Under the pieces are notes generated by a model. It did not search any database. It was not told the origin of the DNA and saw only the letters and a program-made list of their open reading frames with translations. From Marinobacterium lutimaris (GTDB lineage: Bacteria > Pseudomonadota > Gammaproteobacteria > Pseudomonadales > Balneatricaceae), in contig NZ_FNVQ01000001.1 of assembly GCF_900108065.1 (NCBI RefSeq), positions 868,001 to 932,000 of the forward strand: DNA of 64,000 nucleotides. Reading direction: 5' to 3'. This document shows positions 55,662 to 64,000 of this stretch, in pieces (the first letter of the stretch is position 1; each line of letters starts with the position of its first letter). The position numbers and the translations under genes were made by a program.

Positions 55662-58600
55662 TTAATCCTCCACTGACTTCAGTTCGCGCCCCAACAATTC
55701 TTGTTGTAGTTGCCAGTCCTCTGCAACGTGCCGTAGCGGGATGTCAAAGTCCCCGCAAAAACACGATTTTTCCTCACCAAGATACCCTACTAAAAAGGAC
55801 GATATTGTGGGTGAAGTCTTTAGCTGAGACTCAAACTCAGGTTCACTCCAGCCTAGCTCAGTTAACAGTTGTCTAACCTTTAGCGTTGGCACATAGGCGT
55901 GTTTCCTTAAGTACTGACTATCAATAAGGCCAAATCTAATCAGCTCTCGAACGACGAAATTCGCGCCAATCCCAAGGCTTCTTGCTAAAGCAGGTGCAGA
56001 AATTCCGCCCCCCTGCTGAGCGGAATCAGCCTTCGAGTTCAGCGTATTCGCCAAGTCAAAGTCAGCTGAATACCGTTCGAGTCCCACAAACAGTTCAGCA
56101 TAGTCTTCAAGATAGCGAGAAAGTTTGTAGATGATAGGGAAGCGAAGCATCCATTGCTCGTACTCCTGTTGATCAACTTGCTTATCTAGGTACTGGTCTA
56201 GGACCTTCATCCAGTCATCAAACCGTTGTGAGTGGTTGGGATCAGTGAACACATCCCACCATCCCTGTCGATAGCAGGTCTCAACAAATTGCCGGTGTTG
56301 AACAGACTTCGTCCTACCCATCGTATGGAAGCCACCCAGTAACAAAAGTGTTAGCCAAGATGAACGATCAATGCGGCCAAATTCATCTTCGTGCAAAATT
56401 AAAGTTCGTCCGTCGGGATAGGTATCACGGCCGTACTTTTCAAGCTTTTCTTCTCTAGCCTTCAACCACCACTTATGGATGTTTTGCAGGGCTTTCAATG
56501 GGTCGATAGGAACAGTCTCCGGGCGGGCGTCGGTTGTAAAATGTAGCCACGCTCCCCTACTTTGATCTGGGGTTTTCAATACCTGGTATACGAGCTTTGA
56601 ACGCTGCGTCTCACTCCAGCCATGTAAGTACGCCGATTCCTCATCTACTGCAGCTAACCAAGTCCCTCCTATACCAGACTTGAGTAGAGAGTCAGTTACT
56701 TCACGCGCCAACTCCCCTTCCACTAGGTAGTGGAGTGCGGCAATACGCTTATTGGTATCCTCTGCTAACAGCACCCACTCTCTAAGCTTTTCTGAAGGCG
56801 CGTCCATCTTGTCACGACACCAATAGAAAAACTCAACCCCACTTCCCTGGTATTCACCTCCTAATCGATAACGGCTGGGAGCAAAGCCCCAGCGAAGAGA
56901 CTCTTCGTCACTACCACCGCACGAAAGGAGCACTTTTGCTCTTTCTTCAGTTCCGCATTCAGAGATGAATTTCAATGAGTTTGCGTGAGAGGCCGCGGAC
57001 TTAAGATCAGCGATGTAGTCAGATGGGGTCTCTTCATTGCTCTGCTCCCATCGTTTAAAGACATTTTGATTGAAGGTGCCTCCCAGCAGTGCAGCGTCGT
57101 TAGCCACGATCGCTTTCTGATGGTCCAGTTTTGCAAACAGTGATGAAAGGCTCTCTGATTGCCACTGTGTTTTGCTAGAAGTAAATGCCGGGACAAGAAT
57201 CTTAAGCCATGTAGATACCTCAGAGGTCACAGCAGCCCGTGCATTTATTAGATCCTGAAAGCATCTAGCCTCTGACACTGCTTTTAATATTTCTGGGTCA
57301 TGCAATGCGCTTCTAAGTACAGTCTTGATCTCCGCGCTAGAAAGCAGTTGACTTAGGTGACCTCTAAGACCGTTGGGTATAAGCGCATGCTTACACGACA
57401 ACTCTTTCAATCCTTCGCAGAGCAACGCTTCAGCGATAATCCTAGTACCTGACTCACGCGGTAAACCAGGCAAACGCCCCATAAGAGTCTGCCAGAGTGA
57501 TGACCAAAAACTGTAAGGAGACGCAGAAGGCCCTAACTGCATTAGTTCTACTAGCGCATCCCAATGAATCTCTACTGCGGTTTTCAGCTCTCCAAGCGCT
57601 CGTGCTAACTGCCTACCTAGCTCTTGGGCCAGATGGGGGTTTTCGTTTAAAGAGGCTGATAACCGGGATCGACCGGCATCCACTTCAAACATCGCATTGA
57701 CCGCGAAGCCTAACCTCTCCTGCTCCCGAATAGGTGCGGTAACCCAAATACTGGGGATGTCTTTGGGCAATAGCATAAAGCCTTCTGGTCCAACTCCAAT
57801 CAACATAGCACCTGACGGGAGCGTTATTTTCATAATCAGAAGATCGGTTTTCTCATGGCGCATTCCTCCGATGCGTATAGTGTCACTTCCAGGAACCTTC
57901 TCCTCAGACCAACTTACAGAGAGCGGCGGACAAGCCTTGCGAACGATATCGATCCTTCGCAGATGTCTGGAAAACGCGACCATCACCCCCGCAACACCTG
58001 AAAAAGAGTCGAGTATCTCGTTTTCAGTAACTCCAACGAGTGGAAGCGCTATTGCAGTCCCGGGCCAGTGGCTATCTGGCAGTAATGACTTCATGCGCTG
58101 CCGCAAAGGTTTTACGTCTGTGCTTGATGCAGGAACTGGGAGTAGCCCCCCTACTATTTCGGTTTGCAATCGACCACTGACAAGCACAGGACGATTAGTC
58201 GCCAACCACACACTCTTGAACCCCAAACCAAACTTACCAGTTACATCATCAGTTTTGTCTGATGCAGACAGAATCAAGATATTCTCAAGGTCTCTATCGT
58301 AGCCGCGTTCTCGTCCAGGGAATCCGTTGTTCCCAAACTGATTAATAGCCCGTCCCCAATGCATAAACACCACACGGTGCCTATCAGCCTCAATACTGAA
58401 TCTACAGATCGAAGCAGGTAACGGTTCGACATCAAGCCCGCCAGGCTCAGAAGGGTATGCATCAATTAGTGCGAGGTGTTGGACGGCATCATCAGCGTTT
58501 TGAAATAACTCAAACGGTATGCTGCCCGCCTGATATTGGAAGTCCTGTATTTTGCGACGAACTGATTCAAGGATCGCCTCTTGTACACTGTTGTCAGTTT

Positions 58601-61600
58601 CTATTGTCCTTTGCAGTTCTTTGAGAGCGCCCTCTTTCTGTTTGCGATAACGATCCTCCTTTGAAGTCCCCTTATGTTCTTGCTCTTTCCGTTCTTCGTC
58701 ACGAAATCGATTTAATCCCGAGATCAAACTAGGGTGTTTGTGTGCCCCGAGCTGTTTTAGATAGAAAGGGATGTTGCGCAGAATTAACGAACGCGCAAGC
58801 TCAATATCTACTTGATCAGCAGTATCCAACTCGCCCCAAAGCCCATCAAGCCCCGCCCCTTTTTGTCCATAAACCTCTGTCAACAGGTAGGTCATTGATG
58901 ACTTAAGTAGATCGGAAAGCACTTTATCTGAGCATTGGTCTACATCGAGTTTTCGAAGTACCAAATCGACACGATAACCTCGGTTGCCGCCAAATGAGTA
59001 GTAACTTGGCTTCCCTATAAAGATTGAATCCAACTCCTTTTCCACTTCTACAGAAGCAGGCGTTCCAATGATCGAGCAGACTGTGAGCCTCTCCGTATCA
59101 TGGATACGGACAGTCATACTGAAGTAGTCTAATGCGCGCTCAAGAGTGAAACCGTTAAGCCAAGTGAGGGCACCGCCTTGATCTACTCCCTGCGCTATCC
59201 GCCATGGCAGCTTCTCTATCAACCACTCTCGAGAATGCTGCCCCAGTAGATCCTGACAAAATGATTTAACTGAATCTTCACCTCCACATAACAACACCAA
59301 AGCGCCGGTAAGTGCTGGCGCCACCCTCCCAGACCAATCCTGAAAATAATCTCTCAATATCCCTGCAGCAGCCGACGGCTCAGCAGCAACATCTGTTAAA
59401 CGAGAGGATTCAGTCGCGACGATAGAGTCGTTTCTATTCTCAAATAGGTGTCTAAGAATGTCAGCTTGTCGCTTATGTAAAACGTAAGGCTTAGCTATAC
59501 CAACGACATCACTAACCAGTTTTCCGCTTTCGGCCCAGTCCTCGTTTTTACTCAAAAGCTTTAGTCGGGGTAATTCACCTGCAGCCCCGTTGGAATCGGC
59601 AAATTGTTTAAGGTAGCGATTAAATGTGGAAACGGCCTCTTCGTCTGTAGCCCCTCTATCCGCAATCCAAATCAGTAATTTGGTGATTGCCTCCAATTGC
59701 ATCGGATGACGCATACTCGAAACCATTGGTAACAAGTCGATTTCCGGGCCCATGAGCCCATCCAGACTAGCCAGTACACGCCAACCCAGGTGCGGAGCGG
59801 AGGAAAGAGATCTGGCGACCGCAGCCACGTCAGCGCTGCTATTAAAGTTACTGTTACCTATCTGGTAATTTTCTAGGTCCTCGACGGCAAGTGCTAGCCG
59901 ATCAACTCCAGCTTGACCTATTGAAAAGTAGCCTTTACCAAATTCAGCAAAGAACGGGTGCTGTCGCAGTTCAATTTCAAGATGTTCAACGGTTACAAAA
60001 GCCCCAGGTGACTGAGCTAGTATCCGGCCCAAACCGACATCCCCATCGAAATCGATTACATCTTCTGGGCTAAACAGCGTTCCAGTTTCCGACGTTAACC
60101 ACCTTGTGCTTCTCAGCCGTTTTGCGACATTTAGGCTGAGCTCTTCCCCCTCTTGGGTAAGAGACTGGAGTCGATCTAGTATCTCTCGCCAAATACCAGG
60201 GCTTGATGGCTGCTCCAAAGCCAGCTCAATGAATGCTCCATGATCCAATATGGGCAACAACTTGTTTTGCCGTAAGCGGTTTTCCGCACGGTTGCTCGGC
60301 ACTATCAGCGTTACGCCGCTTAAGAGAAGCTCATCAAGCGCGTAATCATCAGGCACTTGAAATACATGACTCGACTGAGCCGAAACAGGCAGGTCGTCTA
60401 CAGTCCAATGAAATGGCAAGATGCGCCATAGTTCATCATCCTGGACTTCACTCAATATTTCTTCGCACTCTTCTTGATCGAATCCGTTGGGATCAATCGA
60501 TTGCACACCTCTCCTGATTAATTCCTCAATCACCGAGTCCGATCGAATTCCCTTGACACTGATAGTACGTAAAACCCCTCGTGATATATGGTCAGCTATC
60601 TCTTCTTGTACTAAATTCCATGGATCCTCATCCACCAATTGGGCCCATAACTTGAGCCATACCGGATGCTGATCGTCGCCCAGAATCCAGAGTGGATCTG
60701 ATGCATCAAAGTGAGTATCCCGTGCGTGGAGCAAATATCTCAGTCCTCTAACCGCTATCTGATCCGCTGGTTTTCCTAACTGACCAGCCAGCCTCATTCT
60801 TTCAGCAGAGTCGGCAAGCACCCTTGCCTTTAGCCCTAACGCGTGTAAAGCACGATGCCCATCACAGGGAGGCTGTGAGCGCTCTATACCGAGAGCAAGT
60901 TTTGAGGTGTCTGCGCTTATGATAAGAATTCGATCATGGGGAAGAACACGCTGTAACAGAGGAGCCAACGCTAGTCGATCATTAAGTTTGGTTCCTTGTG
61001 CATAGCCAAACAAAAGACCCTCTATACGTGCAGCATCTATCTCTTTAGGAGAAGCCGCTCGTACCCTATCTGCCTGGCAATCGTAGGAGCGCAAAACGTA
61101 AAGCTCTGAACAACGGCGCAATAACGATGACCTCGAATCCGGGGCTACACTCTTAATTAAAAGTTCTGCGATTTTAAGGGCGCCTTCGTAAAGTGCTTTT
61201 CCTGCTTTACTCTGAGGTGAAAGGGGTTGCTGTAATGCCTTCAATAGTGGGACAGCTTCGTCAACGGATACACCGGTATCCTGTTTCCATTCTCTGGGCC
61301 AAAAGCGAGTGGGAATGACCAAGATGTTGGAGCTGGCGCTGAGGAGCTCTTGGAGCAAAGTTACAGGGAGCTGATTGTCGACTGGTAAGCAACGACTCTG
61401 TTCTAAATAACTAACAACTTGTCGAACACGTGATTCATTTTGACCAAGCAAGGCCTCACCAACACTACTCAAACCTTCTCGAACAAGGCGTTCCAGCGAC
61501 TGTTTTACGGTTCCTATATTCAAAAATGGCCTAACTGTATCTCGTAAAAAAGTCAGGAAATAATCAAGTAGGGTTGTTTCTACAAATAGCGATTTTGCTT

Positions 61601-63281
61601 CTACAGAGCCGAGCAACTGATTGAGACTTTGCTCATCCCAATCAGTGTTTCGCTTTACGCTAAGTATATTCGGAGCACCATCGACCACTAGCAAAACTTG
61701 TTGGGCTAATTGGCTAAGCGATGGGAAGAGTCTCCAAGGTCGGCCAGAATCGGATTCTGGCGTCGAGGGCAACCGAAGTACTTTTTTATCATTGGGTTTA
61801 AGTACCCAACGAGCACCATCAACAGTGATTTCTCGAATCCAACTGTGGGATTGAGTGATCTCGTGACGGAACTGCTTAAATAGATCCGTTTCGGTTAGTG
61901 CCTGAGTGAGATTTGATTTAACCTTATCTGCTAGTTTGAGATCGGAGCAAAAGCTATTAAGTGCTGGCAGCACCAACGGTAATACCACTGACTGCAGCAG
62001 TTCATGATTCCAAGCTCTGCGAAGTGCTTCTTCGCTTTCAAATGAGTCTCGCTGATGCTCGTGCATCTCCTTCATTCCATGCACACCCTGCCGACCTGCA
62101 TCCACAAAGAAATAGCCATGGAGAGTTAATCTGAAGTCGAAGTTGCCATCACATCGAATAGTCTGGGATGCGCTATTTTCGTCTAGTGGCAAGAATACGG
62201 ACCAGTTGGTGATCAGCCGGCCCGAGCCCGGCGCTCGAGAGAAGAACACCGCCCCATGCGGTTGCGCTTTATCCTTGGCTTCTCTCGAGTGGCCCAACTC
62301 ATCCCGTATATAACTGCTTGGCCAAAGATCATGAGCATGCAGTGCGTTAAGCCTTGGGTTCCAGTCTAAATATTCGAGCCCGGTAAATTCTAACTTTGAC
62401 CGCCCATCACCTTTTTCCACCTGAGTCCGACCACTCAATATCTGAGGTGCCTCTCGCCTCCCACTTCGTTCTTCGGGTTCAGCTCCGATCAAAGAAGTCC
62501 GCCGTCCCCCCGCCGTTAACTGCACATCAAAGACTGGAGCAAGCTTTTCCTGGGCGTCATTTAACGTCCAAAAAGAGACTCTCTGGAGGTGCCTTAACAT
62601 AGGCATTAGAGCTGCGATTCGAATGCCCAGTTCGGCCTCGTACATGAAAGAGAGCAGATCTGTATCATCACCAGGGAATTCGGAAACAATCGCTCCGGTT
62701 TGCTCACCAAAGGGTTGTTTTAAGTGGGCCTTTTGCCGCAATGGCAACCAGAGAATAAAACATTGATCAGCTTCTGAGGAAAGCGAGGATGTTACTGCTT
62801 CCAAATGGTTTCGAATTAGCGCTGCGTCCTCAACACCAAAACTGTTCCAGTCAACATGGAGAGTCTGATCGGGATCCGGCCCACTCCAGGGGTTAAGGAT
62901 TTCCGAATATTCCCGCTCTCCATCATGAGCAAGGAAAAAAAACGCCTCACAAAAGTGGAAAACGCTTTTCATTCCCAGGCCGAACTTTCCAATACTTCCC
63001 TGGTCTGCGGCCTTTGAGTTCTGTCCGAAAGAACGAATACCACGCGCATCAGATGATTTAAATGCACCGTTGTTAATGAGGAAGATCCCTGGCCCCTTCA
63101 GCAAGGGATGAATTGCGCCGACCAAGCCTGGTGACAAGCCATAGTGAAGCTCCGTTGCAGGAGCATCGTCGCTATTCTGAATTAACTCCTTCAGTACCGG
63201 GAAACCAGTTTGATACCGATCACGCAAGTTGTCAGCGATCAGATTGATGAATTGAATCGGGTCTTGCGTGAATCCGAACAT
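55662..63281 (-). CDS. Giant sacsin-like protein with two HSP90-type ATPase modules (2,539 aa)
   Basis: The ATG at 63281 has GGGAG nine bases upstream. Two sacsin-type Bergerat ATPase modules are present. The first has N-box KELIQNSDDA (31-40) and G2 box IGKFGLGMKSVFHF (97-110). The second has ELFQNADDA (from E1591) and TGKFGLGFKSVW (from about 1681). The phrase QNSDDA/QNADDA plus GKFGLGxKSV is the sacsin and HSP90-like signature. About 1,100 residues between them and 700 after are mostly helical and not recognised; the tail has a winged-helix-like segment (ALARSLGIGANFVVRELIRFG). It overlaps functionally with the helicase gene three bases downstream. It may be an ATP-driven clamp or sensor in a defence complex; that role is inferred. 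Confidence 0.8.
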   Translation of the reverse strand: MFGFTQDPIQFINLIADNLRDRYQTGFPVLKELIQNSDDAPATELHYGLSPGLVGAIHPLLKGPGIFLINNGAFKSSDARGIRSFGQNSKAADQGSIGKFGLGMKSVFHFCEAFFFLAHDGEREYSEILNPWSGPDPDQTLHVDWNSFGVEDAALIRNHLEAVTSSLSSEADQCFILWLPLRQKAHLKQPFGEQTGAIVSEFPGDDTDLLSFMYEAELGIRIAALMPMLRHLQRVSFWTLNDAQEKLAPVFDVQLTAGGRRTSLIGAEPEERSGRREAPQILSGRTQVEKGDGRSKLEFTGLEYLDWNPRLNALHAHDLWPSSYIRDELGHSREAKDKAQPHGAVFFSRAPGSGRLITNWSVFLPLDENSASQTIRCDGNFDFRLTLHGYFFVDAGRQGVHGMKEMHEHQRDSFESEEALRRAWNHELLQSVVLPLVLPALNSFCSDLKLADKVKSNLTQALTETDLFKQFRHEITQSHSWIREITVDGARWVLKPNDKKVLRLPSTPESDSGRPWRLFPSLSQLAQQVLLVVDGAPNILSVKRNTDWDEQSLNQLLGSVEAKSLFVETTLLDYFLTFLRDTVRPFLNIGTVKQSLERLVREGLSSVGEALLGQNESRVRQVVSYLEQSRCLPVDNQLPVTLLQELLSASSNILVIPTRFWPREWKQDTGVSVDEAVPLLKALQQPLSPQSKAGKALYEGALKIAELLIKSVAPDSRSSLLRRCSELYVLRSYDCQADRVRAASPKEIDAARIEGLLFGYAQGTKLNDRLALAPLLQRVLPHDRILIISADTSKLALGIERSQPPCDGHRALHALGLKARVLADSAERMRLAGQLGKPADQIAVRGLRYLLHARDTHFDASDPLWILGDDQHPVWLKLWAQLVDEDPWNLVQEEIADHISRGVLRTISVKGIRSDSVIEELIRRGVQSIDPNGFDQEECEEILSEVQDDELWRILPFHWTVDDLPVSAQSSHVFQVPDDYALDELLLSGVTLIVPSNRAENRLRQNKLLPILDHGAFIELALEQPSSPGIWREILDRLQSLTQEGEELSLNVAKRLRSTRWLTSETGTLFSPEDVIDFDGDVGLGRILAQSPGAFVTVEHLEIELRQHPFFAEFGKGYFSIGQAGVDRLALAVEDLENYQIGNSNFNSSADVAAVARSLSSAPHLGWRVLASLDGLMGPEIDLLPMVSSMRHPMQLEAITKLLIWIADRGATDEEAVSTFNRYLKQFADSNGAAGELPRLKLLSKNEDWAESGKLVSDVVGIAKPYVLHKRQADILRHLFENRNDSIVATESSRLTDVAAEPSAAAGILRDYFQDWSGRVAPALTGALVLLCGGEDSVKSFCQDLLGQHSREWLIEKLPWRIAQGVDQGGALTWLNGFTLERALDYFSMTVRIHDTERLTVCSIIGTPASVEVEKELDSIFIGKPSYYSFGGNRGYRVDLVLRKLDVDQCSDKVLSDLLKSSMTYLLTEVYGQKGAGLDGLWGELDTADQVDIELARSLILRNIPFYLKQLGAHKHPSLISGLNRFRDEERKEQEHKGTSKEDRYRKQKEGALKELQRTIETDNSVQEAILESVRRKIQDFQYQAGSIPFELFQNADDAVQHLALIDAYPSEPGGLDVEPLPASICRFSIEADRHRVVFMHWGRAINQFGNNGFPGRERGYDRDLENILILSASDKTDDVTGKFGLGFKSVWLATNRPVLVSGRLQTEIVGGLLPVPASSTDVKPLRQRMKSLLPDSHWPGTAIALPLVGVTENEILDSFSGVAGVMVAFSRHLRRIDIVRKACPPLSVSWSEEKVPGSDTIRIGGMRHEKTDLLIMKITLPSGAMLIGVGPEGFMLLPKDIPSIWVTAPIREQERLGFAVNAMFEVDAGRSRLSASLNENPHLAQELGRQLARALGELKTAVEIHWDALVELMQLGPSASPYSFWSSLWQTLMGRLPGLPRESGTRIIAEALLCEGLKELSCKHALIPNGLRGHLSQLLSSAEIKTVLRSALHDPEILKAVSEARCFQDLINARAAVTSEVSTWLKILVPAFTSSKTQWQSESLSSLFAKLDHQKAIVANDAALLGGTFNQNVFKRWEQSNEETPSDYIADLKSAASHANSLKFISECGTEERAKVLLSCGGSDEESLRWGFAPSRYRLGGEYQGSGVEFFYWCRDKMDAPSEKLREWVLLAEDTNKRIAALHYLVEGELAREVTDSLLKSGIGGTWLAAVDEESAYLHGWSETQRSKLVYQVLKTPDQSRGAWLHFTTDARPETVPIDPLKALQNIHKWWLKAREEKLEKYGRDTYPDGRTLILHEDEFGRIDRSSWLTLLLLGGFHTMGRTKSVQHRQFVETCYRQGWWDVFTDPNHSQRFDDWMKVLDQYLDKQVDQQEYEQWMLRFPIIYKLSRYLEDYAELFVGLERYSADFDLANTLNSKADSAQQGGGISAPALARSLGIGANFVVRELIRFGLIDSQYLRKHAYVPTLKVRQLLTELGWSEPEFESQLKTSPTISSFLVGYLGEEKSCFCGDFDIPLRHVAEDWQLQQELLGRELKSVED

Positions 63282-63362
63282 CTATAACTTCTCCCTGTAT
63301 GCTAGATGCTAGCAAACTTGTCTTTCTTTATCTCAGGTGCCAACTGTAAGAAATACCGCAGC

Positions 63363-64000
63363 CTATCCGTTCACATAGTCATTCCAACCGGTCTCCAAAA
63401 GATCATCAGCAACCTCACCGATACTAGGTGAAGCGTTACCAGGTTTTGCAAGCCAAGAAAGGAACGCTGCAACCTCATCATCTTTAATTGTGTTGACGTC
63501 CCGCCATCGGTTAACTACTTGGCGAGGTAAAACAAAAATTCCGTTATGCCAGCTCATGCTGTTACCAATATGAGTCCACATGAGATTGGCAGCATAAGCA
63601 CAGATCAGCCCTTCTTTGCCATCACCGCTTCGGCACACCATCGCTCGATAGCTGGCTAACAATGCACTACTGCCTCTTTTGAGGGGGTATTTTTGATTGG
63701 GAGCAGCATGTGAGAAGATCTCATTTTCATCAAGTTGCGGTAATGATGCCCCTGCACTCGGTAATAGAGGTTTATTATCCTGCAGACTGTCTTCCGATTG
63801 ACTGACATTTTGATGACTCGCGTAAGCGGCTTTTGCTGCTCGAAGAACTGCGGAATCTACTTCTGCTGCATCTAGCCAAATCTCCCAAGCCCAATTCCTT
63901 ACCGAACAATAGGCGTCTGATCCCTCGGGAATAAAAGTACCAGCTTCCAGGTTGCCTTCTTCGTCGTTTATACAAAGACCATTAGTGGAGAAGTTAGCAG
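63363..64000 (-). CDS. Unrecognised protein, C-terminal part (partial)
   Basis: The reading frame is open from the window edge at 64000 to the TAA/TAG-type stop at 63363, giving at least 212 residues; the start lies outside. Apparent internal starts give a shorter protein but are probably not real, because the upstream frame stays open with sensible composition. Visible features are a Trp-rich helix (VRNWAWEIWLDAAEVDSA), a low-complexity acidic linker, and a C-terminal domain with YRAMVCRSGDGKEG and a final LETGWNDYVNG. I do not recognise the family. It precedes the sacsin-like gene by 81 bases on the same strand and is probably in its operon. Confidence 0.55.
   Translation of the reverse strand, partial: ANFSTNGLCINDEEGNLEAGTFIPEGSDAYCSVRNWAWEIWLDAAEVDSAVLRAAKAAYASHQNVSQSEDSLQDNKPLLPSAGASLPQLDENEIFSHAAPNQKYPLKRGSSALLASYRAMVCRSGDGKEGLICAYAANLMWTHIGNSMSWHNGIFVLPRQVVNRWRDVNTIKDDEVAAFLSWLAKPGNASPSIGEVADDLLETGWNDYVNG

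Larger units (their letters stand above)
29506..64000. mobile_element. Genomic island (left end and interior; right end outside the window)
   Basis: The left border is a 20-base copy of a tRNA 3' end (29506-29525). Everything to its right is accessory cargo: a regulator, recombination and mobile-element genes (YqaJ, recombination-directionality-factor-like, DUF932, RadC), then about 29 kb of defence genes. Because the tRNA end reads on the minus strand with CCA on the left, a standard insertion would leave the chromosome on the left, the island on the right, and the intact tRNA at the far right end. No integrase is in the window. The border is inferred from sequence pattern only. Confidence 0.65.

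Noticed and set aside
52983-63281. Dpd (7-deazaguanine DNA modification) cluster
   Set aside because: A SNF2-like helicase alone is not enough; no TGT-like dpdA or queuosine-pathway gene is present in the window.

Overview
The window looks like a gammaproteobacterial chromosome, probably from an aquatic or marine organism. That placement rests on gene style (a giant LEPR-type RTX exoprotein, a family-3 periplasmic binding protein, Shine-Dalgarno-led operons) and is not firm. There are no rRNA genes, complete tRNA genes or CRISPR arrays.

Chromosomal part (1-29505). The left edge holds the start of an exported or membrane protein, translationally coupled to a periplasmic amino-acid-type binding protein. 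Nearly all the rest is one unbroken 27.8 kb minus-strand gene for a 9,278-residue surface or secreted protein. It has an MEPRLLLSAD motif near the N-terminus, long glycine-rich beta repeats, a VYRYTG repeat block, Calx-beta-like segments, a large RTX calcium-binding block, seven Ig-like repeats with calcium-type loops, and a C-terminal metzincin-type protease (HELGHLLGFEH).

Island boundary (29506-29525). Twenty bases match the 3' end of a tRNA, including CCA, on the minus strand. I read this as the attachment-site remnant of a genomic island that runs rightward out of the window. The intact tRNA, and probably the integrase, should lie beyond 64000.

Island, left part (29689-34912). A minus-strand winged-helix protein faces a plus-strand operon across a cluster of TACCGCC repeats. 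The operon encodes a zinc-ribbon/glycine-zipper protein, a YqaJ-type exonuclease, a Cys-rich protein resembling phage recombination directionality factors, a DUF932 protein and a RadC/JAMM protein. Each gene has a small hairpin just before its ribosome binding site.

Island, right part (35058-64000, all minus strand). Transcription runs right to left. First comes an unrecognised gene cut by the window edge, then a 2,539-residue protein with two sacsin/HSP90-type ATPase modules, then a RapA/SNF2-like helicase three bases downstream. After a 0.3 kb gap follows a tightly packed operon: excisionase-type HTH, cytosine-5 methyltransferase, Vsr endonuclease, and a class 1 DISARM system (drmD, drmMI, an extra ATPase-nuclease gene, drmA, drmB, drmC). 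DISARM is an anti-phage system that marks self DNA by methylation and blocks incoming unmodified DNA.

The best candidates for something undescribed are the double-sacsin ATPase/helicase module, and the Bergerat ATPase fused to a PD-(D/E)XK nuclease-like domain inside the DISARM operon.
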